A DNA stretch of 64,000 nt, taken from assembly GCF_003121405.1 (NCBI RefSeq), contig NZ_QBUY01000013.1, positions 62,001-126,000 on the forward strand, read 5' to 3'. A program made the translations under genes and the position numbers. This DNA is from Paraburkholderia sp. C35 (GTDB lineage: Bacteria > Pseudomonadota > Gammaproteobacteria > Burkholderiales > Burkholderiaceae). This document shows, one piece after another, positions 51,175 through 61,186 of the stretch. Numbering within the stretch: position 1 is the first letter of the stretch; each line of letters starts with the position of its first letter. Under the pieces are notes generated by a model. The model had not been told where the DNA came from and did not search any database. It saw nothing but the letters and a program-made list of their open reading frames with translations.

Positions 51175-51229
51175 ATGTCACATCAAGTTCACGGATAGTC
51201 ATGTGACTGTCACAATGGGCCACTATTCT
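51175..51229 (+). promoter_or_regulatory. Tandem Pho boxes and -10 in front of pstS
   Basis: Two PhoB-type sites, each two 7-mers separated by 4 bp, lie head to tail: ATGTCAC-4-AGTTCAC (51175-51192) and TAGTCAT-4-CTGTCAC (51196-51213). The consensus is CTGTCAT-4-CTGTCAT. TATTCT (51224-51229) stands 10 bp after the second box, the spacing of PhoB-activated promoters in which the Pho box replaces the -35. The rest of the glmM-pstS gap shows nothing further. Confidence 0.82.
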
Positions 51230-51269
51230 TCGCGGTGTCGTTGCACACGCTCACAACCACGGAGAAAAC

Positions 51270-52301
51270 ATGAAACTGATGCAAACCGCGTTCGCTGGCA
51301 TGGCTGGCGCTCTCTTTGCGATCGCAGCGCAAGCCGCCGACATCACCGGCGCGGGCAGCACCTTTGCAGCACCGATCTACACGAAGTGGGCAGATGCTTA
51401 CCAGAAGACGGGCGGCGGCAAGGTCAACTATCAAGGCATCGGCTCGTCGGGCGGTATCAAGCAGATCGTCGCGAAGACGGTTGATTTCGCAGGCTCGGAC
51501 GCTCCCCTGAAGGACGACGAACTGGCGAAGGAAGGCCTGTTCCAGTTCCCGACGGTGGTCGGCGGCGTGGTGCCCGTGATCAACGTGCCGGGCGTCAAGG
51601 CTGGTGAAGTCACGCTGTCGGGTGAAGTCCTCGGCGACATCTACCTCGGCAAGATCAAGAAGTGGAATGACCCGGCAATCGAAGCGCTGAACCCGAAGGT
51701 CAAGCTGCCGGATACGGACATCGCCGTGGTTCGCCGCGCCGACGGTTCGGGCACGTCGTTCATCTGGACGAACTACCTGTCGAAGGTCAACCCGGAATGG
51801 AAGTCGAAGATCGGCGAAGGTTCGACGGTCAACTGGCCGACGGGTACGGGCGGCAAGGGTAACGACGGCGTCGCAGCATTCGTGCAACGTCTGCCGGGCG
51901 CAATCGGCTACGTCGAGTGGGCGTACGCGAAGCAAAACCACATGACGTTCGTCGACATGAAGAACTCGTCGGGCACGGTGGTCGAGCCGAAGACGGAAAC
52001 CTTCAAGGCAGCGGCAGCGGGCGCAGACTGGTCGAAGTCGTTCTACCAGATCCTGACGAACGAGCCGGGCAAGAACGCAGGGCCGATCGTCGGCGCGACG
52101 TTCGTGCTGCTGCACACGACGCAAGAGAAGGGTCCGCAAGGCGCGGAAACGCTGAAGTTCTTCGACTGGGCGTTCAAGAACGGCGGCCAGGCTGCTAACG
52201 ATCTGGACTACATCTCGCTGCCGGAATCGGTTGTGTCGGAAATCAAGACGCAGTGGAAGGCAAAGGTCAAGGACGCATCGGGCAAGGCAAGCGCCGAGTA
52301 A
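51270..52301 (+). CDS. pstS: Phosphate ABC transporter substrate-binding protein
   Basis: A 343-residue periplasmic protein that captures phosphate with high affinity and hands it to PstCA. A signal peptide is cleaved after IAAQA (about residue 22). Phosphate-binding segments match E. coli Pst[22 protein letters not shown] and RADGSGTSF. It starts the pstSCAB-phoU-phoBR operon, under two Pho boxes. Two stem-loops follow the stop codon, which may favour PstS over the downstream genes. Confidence 0.98.
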   Translation: MKLMQTAFAGMAGALFAIAAQAADITGAGSTFAAPIYTKWADAYQKTGGGKVNYQGIGSSGGIKQIVAKTVDFAGSDAPLKDDELAKEGLFQFPTVVGGVVPVINVPGVKAGEVTLSGEVLGDIYLGKIKKWNDPAIEALNPKVKLPDTDIAVVRRADGSGTSFIWTNYLSKVNPEWKSKIGEGSTVNWPTGTGGKGNDGVAAFVQRLPGAIGYVEWAYAKQNHMTFVDMKNSSGTVVEPKTETFKAAAAGADWSKSFYQILTNEPGKNAGPIVGATFVLLHTTQEKGPQGAETLKFFDWAFKNGGQAANDLDYISLPESVVSEIKTQWKAKVKDASGKASAE

Positions 52302-52344
52302 GCCTCGATTCGTAGCAGTAGACGCGAAACAGTAGCAGCACCCA

Positions 52345-52409
52345 CCGCGCGCATCACAGCAACACGCTGCGCGCGGCCGGCCGCCGGGCTTCGATGAGGC
52401 CCGGCGGCC
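52345..52409 (+). other. Two tandem stem-loops in the pstS-pstC gap
   Basis: Stem 1 pairs 52345-52352 with 52369-52376 (8 bp); stem 2 pairs 52379-52389 with 52399-52409 (11 bp). Neither is followed by a T-run, so they probably stabilise or process the mRNA instead of terminating it. Their place in the operon resembles differential-expression hairpins after other periplasmic binding-protein genes. Confidence 0.65.
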
Positions 52410-52468
52410 TCAGTTCTGGCTGTGTGGCATACGCCATGCGGCAACCGGAAACAGGTTTATCAGCTCCC

Positions 52469-53467
52469 ATGTCCGACCTCCCTCTCACTTCTGGTTCGGC
52501 CCGGTCGACTCCGCCCGGCAGCACGACGCAGAAAGCGCCCAGCCGCGCGGGCGACGTCATTTTCGGCGGCATTGCCCGGCTGTCCGCCATCGTCACGTTG
52601 CTGCTGCTCGGCGGCATCATCGTGTCGCTGATCGTCGCTTCGATGCCGACGATCCAGAAATTCGGCCTCTCATTTCTCTGGACGGCGGACTGGGATCCAC
52701 CGTCCGAGCAGTTCGGCGCGCTGGTGCCTATCTACGGCACGATTGCGACGTCGATCATTGCGCTCATCATCGCGGTGCCTGTGAGCTTCGGCATTGCGCT
52801 CTTTCTGACCGAGTTGTCCCCCGCATGGCTGCGCCGCCCGCTCGGCATCGCGATCGAACTGCTCGCCGCGATTCCGTCGATCGTGTACGGCATGTGGGGT
52901 CTGCTCGTGTTCGCGCCGATCTTCGCGCAGTACTTCGAAAAGCCGCTCGGCACGCTGCTCGGCGGCATGCCGATCATCGGCGCGCTGTTCAAGGGCCCGC
53001 CCATCGGCATCGGCATTCTGTGCGCCGGCGTGATTCTCGCGATCATGATCATTCCGTACATCGCCTCGGTGATGCGCGACGTGTTCGAAGTCACGCCCGT
53101 GCTGCTGAAGGAATCGGCATACGGCATCGGTTGCACGACGTGGGAAGTGATGTGGAAGATCGTGCTGCCGTTCACGAAGACGGGTGTGATCGGCGGCGTG
53201 ATGCTCGGCCTTGGCCGCGCGCTCGGCGAGACGATGGCCGTCACGTTCGTGATCGGCAATACCAATCTGCTCGACAACGTGTCGCTCTTTTCACCGGGTA
53301 CCAGCATTACATCGGCGCTCGCGAACGAATTCGCGGAAGCCGCGCCCGGCCTGCATACGGCCGCGCTGATGGAACTGGGCCTGATCCTGTTTGTGATTAC
53401 CTTCATCGTGCTGGCGATTTCGAAAATCATGCTGCTTCGCCTCGAGAAAGGGGAGGGCGCAAAATGA
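52469..53467 (+). CDS. pstC: Phosphate ABC transporter permease PstC
   Basis: A 332-residue inner-membrane permease with six helices. The MetI-type coupling motif is visible as [17 protein letters not shown], and [13 protein letters not shown] and [15 protein letters not shown] are PstC-typical. A Ser/Pro-rich cytosolic N-terminus of about 35 residues precedes the first helix. The ATG at 52469 is chosen; another at 52436 is possible. The stop overlaps the pstA ATG by 4 bp. Confidence 0.96.
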   Translation: MSDLPLTSGSARSTPPGSTTQKAPSRAGDVIFGGIARLSAIVTLLLLGGIIVSLIVASMPTIQKFGLSFLWTADWDPPSEQFGALVPIYGTIATSIIALIIAVPVSFGIALFLTELSPAWLRRPLGIAIELLAAIPSIVYGMWGLLVFAPIFAQYFEKPLGTLLGGMPIIGALFKGPPIGIGILCAGVILAIMIIPYIASVMRDVFEVTPVLLKESAYGIGCTTWEVMWKIVLPFTKTGVIGGVMLGLGRALGETMAVTFVIGNTNLLDNVSLFSPGTSITSALANEFAEAAPGLHTAALMELGLILFVITFIVLAISKIMLLRLEKGEGAK

Positions 53468-54360
53468 GCCAACCCTCGTTGAATATGCCGGGCAGCACCG
53501 CTGTCGCCGCGCTCGAAGCGATGCGCAACAAGCTGCAAAAGCGCCGCAAGGTGACCAATGCACGCGCGCTGACGATGTCGCTCGCAGCCATGGCGTTTGG
53601 CTTGCTGTGGCTCGTGTGGATTCTCTACACGACGCTGCGGCTCGGTATCGGCGGCCTGTCCGTCGAGCTGTTCACGCAGTCGACGCCGCCGCCGAACACG
53701 GATGGCGGCGGTCTCGCCAACGCGATCGTCGGCAGCCTGATGCTGGTCGTGCTGGCCACGTTCGTCGGCACGCCGATCGGCATCATGGCGGGCGTGTACC
53801 TCGCCGAGTACGGCCAGAAGGGCTGGCTCGCGAGCATCACGCGCTTTATCAACGACATCCTGCTGTCGGCGCCGTCGATCGTGGTCGGTCTGTTCGTGTA
53901 CGCGCTGGTCGTTGCCAAGATGGGCCACTTCAGCGGCTGGGCAGGTGTGATCTCGCTCGCGCTGCTGCAGATTCCCATCGTGATCCGCACGACGGAAAAC
54001 ATGCTGAAGCTGGTGCCGAACGCACTGCGTGAAGCCGCCTTTGCACTCGGTACGCCGAAGTGGAAGATGGTGCTGTCGATCACGCTGAAAGCGTCGGTCG
54101 CGGGCATCGTGACGGGCGTGCTGCTGGCTATCGCACGTATCGCCGGCGAAACGGCGCCGCTGCTGTTCACGGCGTTGTCGAATCAATTCTTCTCGATGGA
54201 CATGAATCAGCCGGTTGCGAACCTGCCGGTCACGATCTTCAAGTTCGCGATGAGTCCGTTCGCGCAGTGGCAGTCGCTCGCGTGGGCTGGCGTCTTCCTG
54301 ATCACGCTCGGAGTGTTGGGTCTCAACATTCTTGCGCGTACGATCTTCTCGAAAAAGTAA
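53464..54360 (+). CDS. pstA: Phosphate ABC transporter permease PstA
   Basis: A 298-residue permease that pairs with PstC to form the phosphate channel. Six hydrophobic helices are present; [20 protein letters not shown] and [15 protein letters not shown] carry the family and coupling motifs. It begins inside the pstC stop (ATGA), so translation is coupled. An upstream open frame in the same phase overlaps pstC and is not coding. Confidence 0.97.
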   Translation: MSQPSLNMPGSTAVAALEAMRNKLQKRRKVTNARALTMSLAAMAFGLLWLVWILYTTLRLGIGGLSVELFTQSTPPPNTDGGGLANAIVGSLMLVVLATFVGTPIGIMAGVYLAEYGQKGWLASITRFINDILLSAPSIVVGLFVYALVVAKMGHFSGWAGVISLALLQIPIVIRTTENMLKLVPNALREAAFALGTPKWKMVLSITLKASVAGIVTGVLLAIARIAGETAPLLFTALSNQFFSMDMNQPVANLPVTIFKFAMSPFAQWQSLAWAGVFLITLGVLGLNILARTIFSKK

Positions 54361-54375
54361 GGGCGGAGCGATCCG

Positions 54376-55224
54376 ATGAACATGGCAGAAACTCACCTGA
54401 ATCCCGTCGAACGCCCGGCAGCACCCGCCGGTTTCGATCCGGCCCAGAGCGGTCAAGCGGCAGCACCTTCGCGCCCGAAGATCGAAGTCAACAACCTGAA
54501 CTTCTTCTACAACAAGTATCACGCGCTGAAGAACATCAACCTGCAGATTCCCGAAGGCAAGGTGACGGCGTTCATCGGCCCGTCGGGCTGCGGCAAGTCG
54601 ACGCTGCTGCGCACGTTCAACAAGATGTACGCGCTCTATCCGGAGCAGCGCGCCGAAGGCGAAATCCTGATGGACGGCGAAAACCTGCTGACCACCAAGC
54701 GCGACATCTCGCTGCTGCGTGCGCGTATCGGCATGGTGTTCCAGAAGCCGACGCCGTTCCCGATGTCGATCTACGACAACATCGCTTTCGGCGTGAAGAT
54801 GTTCGAAACGCTGTCGCGCTCGGAAATGGACGATCGCGTCGAGTGGGCGCTCACGAAGGCGGCGCTGTGGAACGAAGTGAAGGACAAGCTCGGCCAGAGC
54901 GGCTACGGTCTGTCGGGCGGCCAGCAGCAGCGTCTGTGTATCGCGCGCGGCATCGCGATCCGTCCGGAAGTGCTGCTGCTCGACGAGCCGTGCTCGGCAC
55001 TCGACCCGATTTCGACGGGCCGTATCGAAGAACTGATCGCTGAACTCAAGAGCGACTATACGGTGGTGATCGTCACGCACAACATGCAGCAGGCGGCGCG
55101 TTGTTCGGACTACACTGCCTATATGTACCTGGGCGAACTGATCGAATTCGGCGACACCGAAAAGATCTTCATCAAGCCGGTCCGCAAGGAAACGGAAGAC
55201 TACATCACGGGCCGTTTCGGCTAA
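54376..55224 (+). CDS. pstB: Phosphate ABC transporter ATPase PstB
   Basis: A 282-residue ATPase that powers PstCA. Walker [11 protein letters not shown]-loop [12 protein letters not shown], signature LSGGQQQR, Walker [13 protein letters not shown] and H-loop VTHNM are intact. About 35 extra N-terminal residues precede the ATPase fold ([17 protein letters not shown]). It lies 15 bp after pstA and 31 bp before phoU. Confidence 0.98.
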   Translation: MNMAETHLNPVERPAAPAGFDPAQSGQAAAPSRPKIEVNNLNFFYNKYHALKNINLQIPEGKVTAFIGPSGCGKSTLLRTFNKMYALYPEQRAEGEILMDGENLLTTKRDISLLRARIGMVFQKPTPFPMSIYDNIAFGVKMFETLSRSEMDDRVEWALTKAALWNEVKDKLGQSGYGLSGGQQQRLCIARGIAIRPEVLLLDEPCSALDPISTGRIEELIAELKSDYTVVIVTHNMQQAARCSDYTAYMYLGELIEFGDTEKIFIKPVRKETEDYITGRFG

Positions 55225-55255
55225 GTGCAGAGCGAACGAGCTTAGGGAGTACGAC

Positions 55256-55960
55256 ATGTCCGACAAACACCTGTCCAGCCAGTTCGACGCCGATCTGAAC
55301 GCAGTCTCTTCGAAGGTGCTCGAAATGGGCGGCCTCGTCGAGGCGCAGATCGTCGCCGCGATGAATGCATTGAACGAGTTCGACATCGGTATCGCCGATC
55401 AGGTGATCGCCGCCGAAGACCGTCTGAACCAGATGGAAGTCGAGATCGACGAAGAGTGCAGCAACATCATCGCGCGTCGTCAGCCGACGGCACGCGACCT
55501 GCGCCTCGTGATGGCGATCTCGAAGACCATCACGAACCTCGAGCGTGCCGGCGACGAAGCAGAGAAGATCGCCAAGCGCACCAAGCGCCTGTCGGAAGAC
55601 GGCGCATCGCGCACGATCAATATCGCTGAAATCAAGCTGTCGGGCGATATGGCCGTGAGCATCCTGCGCCGCGCGCTCGACGCGTTCGCGCGCCTGGACA
55701 CGGTCGCTGCCGCACAGATCGTGCGCGACGACAAGGCGATCGACGAGGAATTCCGCGCGTTCGTGCGCAAGCTGATTTCGTACATGACGGAAGACCCGCG
55801 CCTGATCTCCGTGGGCCTCGATTTCCTGTTCATCGCCAAGGCGATCGAGCGGATCGGCGACCACGCGAAGAACATCGCCGAGTTCATCATTTACGTGGTG
55901 AAGGGTACGGACGTGCGCCATATGGGCCGCGACGCGCTCGAACGCGAGGCGCTCAGCTGA
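55256..55960 (+). CDS. phoU: Phosphate-signalling protein PhoU
   Basis: A 234-residue all-helical protein of two PhoU repeats, which couples Pst transporter state to PhoR and represses the Pho regulon when phosphate is plentiful. Each repeat carries the acidic metal-binding pattern: E-R-A-G-D-E-A in the first (LERAGDEAEKIA) and IERIGDHAKNIAE in the second. It is part of the pst operon. Confidence 0.98.
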   Translation: MSDKHLSSQFDADLNAVSSKVLEMGGLVEAQIVAAMNALNEFDIGIADQVIAAEDRLNQMEVEIDEECSNIIARRQPTARDLRLVMAISKTITNLERAGDEAEKIAKRTKRLSEDGASRTINIAEIKLSGDMAVSILRRALDAFARLDTVAAAQIVRDDKAIDEEFRAFVRKLISYMTEDPRLISVGLDFLFIAKAIERIGDHAKNIAEFIIYVVKGTDVRHMGRDALEREALS

Positions 55961-56040
55961 TCGCAGCGCTGACCGTTTCGAAGCGAAGCGGCCAGCGCAC
56001 ATAACCGTTTTCACCGCATACCGTTTATCAAGAGGCGCCG

Positions 56041-56742
56041 ATGCCCAGCAGTATTCTCGTTATCGAAGATGAACCCGCTATTTCCGAGCTGATCTCGGTC
56101 AACTTGCAACACGCGGGCCATTGTCCGATTCGTGCGTACAACGCCGAACAGGCGCAGAACCTGATCAGCGATGTGCTTCCCGATCTCGTGCTGCTCGACT
56201 GGATGCTGCCGGGCAAATCGGGTATCGCGTTTGCGCGCGACCTGCGCAACAACGAGCGCACCAAGCACATTCCCATCATCATGCTGACGGCACGTGGCGA
56301 TGAGCAGGACAAGGTGCTCGGCCTCGAAATCGGTGCCGACGATTACGTGACGAAGCCGTTCTCGCCGAAGGAACTGATGGCGCGTATCAAGGCGGTGTTG
56401 CGCCGCCGTGCGCCGCAGCTGACGGAAGACGTCGTCGCGATCAACGGCCTGAAGCTCGACCCGGCTACGCACCGCGTCGCCGCGCACGCAGAAGGCAGCG
56501 AGATCAAGTTGGACCTCGGTCCGACCGAATTCCGTCTGCTGCACTTCTTCATGACGCACCCGGAGCGCGTGCACAGCCGCACGCAGCTGCTCGATCAGGT
56601 GTGGGGCGATCACGTGTTCGTCGAAGAGCGCACGGTCGATGTGCACATCAAGCGTCTGCGTGCTGCGCTGAAGCCGGCGGGTTGCGATGCGATGATCGAA
56701 ACGGTGCGTGGCAGCGGATACCGGCTGGCCAAGAGCGCATAA
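56041..56742 (+). CDS. phoB: Phosphate regulon response regulator PhoB
   Basis: A 233-residue OmpR/PhoB regulator that binds Pho boxes. Receiver residues are Glu9, Asp10 and Glu11, phospho-acceptor Asp53 (LLDWMLPG), Thr in LTARG and Lys in VTKPF. The winged-helix domain contains LGPTEFRLLHFFMTHPERVHSRTQLL and RTVDVHIKRLR. It lies 80 bp after phoU, with phoR 102 bp downstream across a stem-loop. Its likely targets in the window are the pstS and ppk promoters. Confidence 0.98.
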   Translation: MPSSILVIEDEPAISELISVNLQHAGHCPIRAYNAEQAQNLISDVLPDLVLLDWMLPGKSGIAFARDLRNNERTKHIPIIMLTARGDEQDKVLGLEIGADDYVTKPFSPKELMARIKAVLRRRAPQLTEDVVAINGLKLDPATHRVAAHAEGSEIKLDLGPTEFRLLHFFMTHPERVHSRTQLLDQVWGDHVFVEERTVDVHIKRLRAALKPAGCDAMIETVRGSGYRLAKSA

Positions 56743-56764
56743 GGTAAACTGATTGGAAAACACG

Positions 56765-56797
56765 AAGCGCGCTGCGGCATCTCAACGCAGCGCGCTT
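56765..56797 (+). other. 12-bp stem-loop between phoB and phoR
   Basis: Arms 56765-56776 and 56786-56797 pair perfectly with a 9-base loop. Only a weak T tail follows (TTTGTTGT). It may partly terminate transcription and lower PhoR relative to PhoB. Confidence 0.65.
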
Positions 56798-56844
56798 TGT
56801 TGTCTCTGAAGTCTTTGGGTTTGTCTTCAAGATCGCAGGATCAC

Positions 56845-58158
56845 ATGAACATCATCTGGGCGCGTTCCCTGGTATCGCTTGTGCTCCTCGCTGTGCTGTG
56901 CGTGGCTGTCGGCATTTTCGTCAACACCAAGCTGGCGTTGGCGATTGCCGTGCTCGCGCTGCTTGCGCAGGTCGTCTTCAGCACGTTCCACAAGCAGCGT
57001 CTGTGGCGTCTGCTCGATGCGCCCGTGTATGGCGAAGTGCCGAGCGCGCCCGGCATCTGGGGCGAGATCTACTACCGGCTGCACAAGCTCGCGAAGCGTT
57101 GGCATGCGCAGGTGCGTCAGGTCGAGCAGCAGCATTCGCGCTTCATTCAGGCCATCCAGGCGTCACCGAACGGCGTGGCGATGCTCGACGATCACGATCA
57201 GATCGAATGGTGCAACGCCATTTCCGAGCAGCACTTCGGCCTCGACGCAAAGCGCGATCTACGCCAGCACATCACGCATCTCGTGCGTCATCCCGACTTT
57301 GTCCGCTACCTGAATTCGCATCATTACGACGAGATGCTGATCATGCGCGGCATGGGCGACAAGCGGCAGAACGTGATTTCCGTGCAGGTGTTTCCGTATG
57401 GCGAGAACCGCAAGCTGGTGCTGTCGCAGGACATTACGGAACTGGAACGCACCGATGCGATGCGGCGCGTCTTCGTCGCCAACGTCTCGCACGAACTGAA
57501 GACACCGCTGACGGTGCTGGCCGGTTTTCTCGAAACGATGCGGGAGTTGCCGCTCGACGAGAGCGAGCGCGTGCGCTATCTCGATCTGATGATGCAGCAG
57601 GCGCAGCGGATGCAGCATATCGTCAGCGATCTGCTGGTGCTGGCGACGCTCGAAGGCGACAACAAGCCACCTAGCAATCAGATGGTCGATATGCGCGCGG
57701 TGCTGCGGCATTTGCAGGACGATGCGCAGAGCCTGTCTGGCGGGCGCCATCGGATTTCATTCGATACCGACGAGGCCCTGACCGTGACGGGTGTCGAGAC
57801 CGAGATACTCAGTGCGTTCGGCAATCTGGTGACGAATGCGATCCGGTATACGCCTGACGGCGGGTCGATTGGAGTGAGCTGGCATGCTCAAGGCGGGCAG
57901 GCCGTTTTCACCGTAGCCGACAGCGGGCTTGGGATTCCGGCTGCGGATATTCCGCGGTTGACCGAGCGGTTTTATCGCGTGGATCGGAGTCGGTCGCGGG
58001 ATACGGGTGGGACGGGGCTTGGGCTGGCTATCGTCAAGCATGTGCTGCAGCGGCATGATGCGCAGCTCGATGTGAAGAGTGAGGAAGGGCGCGGGAGTGT
58101 GTTTACCGTGCGGTTTCCGGTTGCGAGGACTGCAAGGTTGCAGTCGAATGCGGCGTAA
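56845..58158 (+). CDS. phoR: Phosphate regulon sensor histidine kinase PhoR
   Basis: A 437-residue sensor kinase with two membrane helices close together at the N-terminus (about 8-24 and 28-46), so it has almost no periplasmic domain, as in other PhoR proteins. A PAS domain (about 95-200) follows. The DHp helix has the phospho-acceptor His216 in NVSHELKTPLTV. The ATPase shows the N-box NLVTNAIRYTP, DSGLGIP and GGTGLGLAIVKHV. The ATG at 56845 is chosen since it starts the first helix. A large palindromic element follows the stop. Confidence 0.96.
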   Translation: MNIIWARSLVSLVLLAVLCVAVGIFVNTKLALAIAVLALLAQVVFSTFHKQRLWRLLDAPVYGEVPSAPGIWGEIYYRLHKLAKRWHAQVRQVEQQHSRFIQAIQASPNGVAMLDDHDQIEWCNAISEQHFGLDAKRDLRQHITHLVRHPDFVRYLNSHHYDEMLIMRGMGDKRQNVISVQVFPYGENRKLVLSQDITELERTDAMRRVFVANVSHELKTPLTVLAGFLETMRELPLDESERVRYLDLMMQQAQRMQHIVSDLLVLATLEGDNKPPSNQMVDMRAVLRHLQDDAQSLSGGRHRISFDTDEALTVTGVETEILSAFGNLVTNAIRYTPDGGSIGVSWHAQGGQAVFTVADSGLGIPAADIPRLTERFYRVDRSRSRDTGGTGLGLAIVKHVLQRHDAQLDVKSEEGRGSVFTVRFPVARTARLQSNAA

Positions 58159-58201
58159 TGGTTTGGGTTTTGGTTTTAGTTTTGCTGGCGCTGGTATGTG
58201 G

Positions 58202-58884
58202 GGTTTGTCTCTTCGCTGGCATCCGCGTGATGACTTACCACTTCATGCGTCGCCCCTGTGCGGGGCAGCACCTACTTTTCTTTGCCGCCGCAAAGAAAAG
58301 TAGGCAAAAGAAAGCGGGCTAACACCGCCAACCCTTCTTCCTGCCTGCGGGCCCCCAACCGGTCCTACACCTCGCACGGCAACGTGCTCGCTCACGTTCG
58401 TTGCCAACTTTCTAATGCGCGCATCCCCCGCTTCACGCGCCCGCGCCACTGCATGCGCGACCAAAGTGCATGCGTTCTCCAGGTGGCAAACGGTGTGTCG
58501 GCTGTCGCACCGTACACGCTCCACTCCGGACTGAAAAGCAAAGGCGGTGTGTCTTGTAGGATCGCCGACGCATACGGCGCACCGACCTACACACCGTTTG
58601 CCACCTGGGCGGCCGTAACGAATCGCTGCCGCTCGCGGCACTGCGGGTGATTGAAGCGGGGGAGGCGCTCTTTAGAGCGTTGGCAACGGGCAACGACTAG
58701 TGCGTTGCCGTGTACAGGACGGGGCCGTTGGGGGCCCGCAGGCAACGACTAGCATTGGCGGTGTTAGCCCGCTTTCTTTTGCCTACTTTTCTTTGCGGCG
58801 GCAAAGAAAAGTAGGTGCTGCCCCGCACAGGGGCGACGCATGAAGTGGCAAGTCATCACGCGGATGCCAGCGAAGAGACAAACC
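58202..58884. repeat. Large nested palindromic element between phoR and ppk
   Basis: Outer arms of 130 bp (58202-58331 and 58755-58884) are reverse complements with one mismatch seen near 58237. Each arm contains a perfect 15-bp hairpin (first at 58271-58304: CCTACTTTTCTTTGC, 4 bases, then its complement). Inward, similarity continues in degenerate form (GCGGGCCCCCAAC on both sides), and near the centre a 20-bp inverted repeat pairs 58479-58498 with 58589-58608. The motif with GAAAAGTAGGCAAAAGAAAG is familiar from Burkholderiales intergenic repeats. No transposase or convincing ORF lies within it. Confidence 0.9.
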
Positions 58885-58941
58885 GCGGATGCCAGCGAAG
58901 AGGCAAACCACAAACCCCAGCGCCAGCAAAAAACCCAAACC

Positions 58942-61005
58942 CTAAGAACAAAACTTCGCCAGCAAACTCATCTGCGCATTCCGCGAAGACTTCCCAGGCC
59001 GGCGGCGCCGATAATGCCCATCACTCTGCATAAGCCAGGCGGCTTGATTATCCCCGAGAAACGCGGACAAGCCCTCAGCAATCACCCGCCGCTTCAACCG
59101 TCGATTGTTGATAGGAAACGCAACCTCAACCCGCCGGAAGAAATTCCGATCCATCCAGTCGGCACTCGACAGATACACCTGCTCGCGCCCACTGTCATAG
59201 AAGTAAAAAATCCGATGATGCTCGAGAAAACGTCCCACGATCGAGCGCACGGTAATGTTCTCCGACAGCCCCTCAACCCCAGGCTGCAGAGCACACACGC
59301 CACGCACGATCAGATCGATCTTCACACCCGCCTGCGACGCCTCATAAAGCTCGGCAATCACGGTCGGCTCGAGCAATGCATTCATCTTCGCGACGATCCG
59401 CGCGCGCTTCCCTGCACGTGCATGCTCGGCTTCAGCGCGAATCGATTCGACCAGCCGTGGGTGCAGCGTAAACGGCGATTGCCACAACTCGTGCAACTGC
59501 AACTCGCCGCCAATCCCCGTGAGCTGCTGGAACACGTGATGCACGTCTTCGCAGATCTTCTGATCGGCGGTCATCAAACCAAAGTCGGTGTAAAGACGCG
59601 CGGTACGAGGGTGGTAGTTGCCCGTGCCCAAATGCGCGTAGCGCTTGAGGATCGACTTGCCGCCTTCTGACACGCGCCGCACGATCAGCATCATCTTCGC
59701 GTGGCACTTGTGGCCCACCACGCCATACACCACATGCGCGCCCACCGCTTCGAGCTGCGACGCCCAGTTGATGTTGGTCTCTTCATCGAAGCGCGCCAGC
59801 AGTTCGACCACCACCGTCACTTCCTTGCCGTTGCGCGCGGCTTGCATCAGCGCGTCCATCAACGGCGAATCCGTGCCCGTGCGATAAATGGTCTGCTTGA
59901 TCGCGACGACGTTCGGATCTTTCGCGGCCTGCAGCAGCAGTTCGAGCACCGGCTGGAAGCTCTCGTACGGATGATGCAGCAGCACGTCGCCCTGATCGAT
60001 CACGTCGAACAGACTCGCGCTGTTGGCAATTTGCGGCGGCGTAGCAGGAATGTGCGGCACGAACTTCAGATCGGGGCGATCCACCATCTCGGGCAATTGC
60101 ATCAGCCGCACGAGATTCACCGGGCCATCGACGAAATAGCAGTCCTTCTGCGACAGACCGCTTTCGTCGAGCAGGCGCCGCATCAGATGAGCAGGCGTGC
60201 CCGCCGACATCTCCAAACGCACTGCATTGCCCAGGTGGCGCGCGGGCAGTTCGCCCTGCAGCGCGACGCGCAGATTGGTGATTTCGTCTTCGTCGACGAA
60301 CAGTTCGCTGTTGCGCGTGATGCGGAACTGGTTGCAGCTGCGCACGGTGAGATTCGGAAACAGTTCACCGACAAAACGCTGCAGCAACGAGCTGAGCAGC
60401 ACGAAGCCATGCGGATAGCCAGACAGTTCCTGCGGCATGCGCACGAGGCGCGGCAGCGCACGCGGCGCCTGCACGATGCCCATCACCGCCTGGCGGCCAA
60501 AGGCATCCTTGCCTTCCAGTTCGACGACGAAATTCAGGCTCTTGTTGAGCACGCGCGGAAACGGGTGCGCGGGATCGAGGCCGATCGGCGTCAGCACGGG
60601 CAGCAGTTCATTGAAGAAGTACTCGCGCGCCCATTGCGTCTGCGCGTCGTTCCACGCTTCCGTGCCGTGGAAGTAGATGCCTTCGTCTTCGAGCGCGGGC
60701 AGCACCGTGTCCTGCAACATCGTGTATTGCCGGTGCACGAGCTTCTGCGCGCGTTCTACGACGAGGTCGTAGCAATGCTGCAGCGACATGCCGTCAGGCG
60801 ATAGCGCGCCGGGATTGTCGCGCATCTGTTCCTGAAGGCCGGCCATGCGGACTTCGAAGAATTCGTCGAGATTGCTGCTGGTGATACAGATAAAACGCAA
60901 GCGTTCGAGTAGCGGTACAGCTGGGTCAGCGGCCTGCGCGAGGACGCGTTCGTTGAACCCCAGAATGCCCAGCTCGCGGTTCAGAAGAGGGTAGCGGTTG
61001 GACAT
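58942..61005 (-). CDS. ppk1: Polyphosphate kinase 1
   Basis: A 687-residue enzyme that builds polyphosphate from ATP reversibly. The N and head domains start at NRELGILGFNERVLAQA. In the catalytic C1/C2 domains the autophosphorylated His is in HAKMMLIVRR, the second His in RYAHLGTGNYHP, and substrate Arg residues in IYRTGTDSPLMDAL and LLARFDEETNINWA. The ATG at 61005 gives the family N-terminus. A Pho box (61058-61075) lies 53 bp upstream, so ppk should be induced with the pst operon. It is divergent from ppx, and its 3' end faces the large palindrome. Confidence 0.97.
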   Translation of the reverse strand: MSNRYPLLNRELGILGFNERVLAQAADPAVPLLERLRFICITSSNLDEFFEVRMAGLQEQMRDNPGALSPDGMSLQHCYDLVVERAQKLVHRQYTMLQDTVLPALEDEGIYFHGTEAWNDAQTQWAREYFFNELLPVLTPIGLDPAHPFPRVLNKSLNFVVELEGKDAFGRQAVMGIVQAPRALPRLVRMPQELSGYPHGFVLLSSLLQRFVGELFPNLTVRSCNQFRITRNSELFVDEDEITNLRVALQGELPARHLGNAVRLEMSAGTPAHLMRRLLDESGLSQKDCYFVDGPVNLVRLMQLPEMVDRPDLKFVPHIPATPPQIANSASLFDVIDQGDVLLHHPYESFQPVLELLLQAAKDPNVVAIKQTIYRTGTDSPLMDALMQAARNGKEVTVVVELLARFDEETNINWASQLEAVGAHVVYGVVGHKCHAKMMLIVRRVSEGGKSILKRYAHLGTGNYHPRTARLYTDFGLMTADQKICEDVHHVFQQLTGIGGELQLHELWQSPFTLHPRLVESIRAEAEHARAGKRARIVAKMNALLEPTVIAELYEASQAGVKIDLIVRGVCALQPGVEGLSENITVRSIVGRFLEHHRIFYFYDSGREQVYLSSADWMDRNFFRRVEVAFPINNRRLKRRVIAEGLSAFLGDNQAAWLMQSDGHYRRRRPGKSSRNAQMSLLAKFCS

Positions 61006-61057
61006 CGGCGGTGAGAAAGAAATGTCGGATGGTGACTCGAAAGGACGCTCGGAAATT

Positions 61058-61075
61058 CTCACAGTATGATGACAG
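61058..61075 (-). promoter_or_regulatory. Pho box upstream of ppk1
   Basis: On the minus strand the site reads CTGTCAT, CATA, CTGTGAG: the first 7-mer matches the PhoB consensus perfectly and the second matches 5 of 7, with the standard 4-bp spacer. It faces ppk1. The same 180-bp gap must also drive ppx on the other strand. Confidence 0.8.
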
Positions 61076-61186
61076 TTGCATGTAAATAGCTTTTGTCATG
61101 ATTTTACGCTTTTGCCGGGCCATGTCGTAAATATGACGCAAGCATGTGTGACGATATCGCTCGACAATGGCGGAGGTGACAGCGTA

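Noticed and set aside
58258..58693. Small open frames inside the large palindrome on both strands.
   Set aside because: They arise from the symmetric repeat sequence, lack starts with ribosome-binding sites and resemble no protein.
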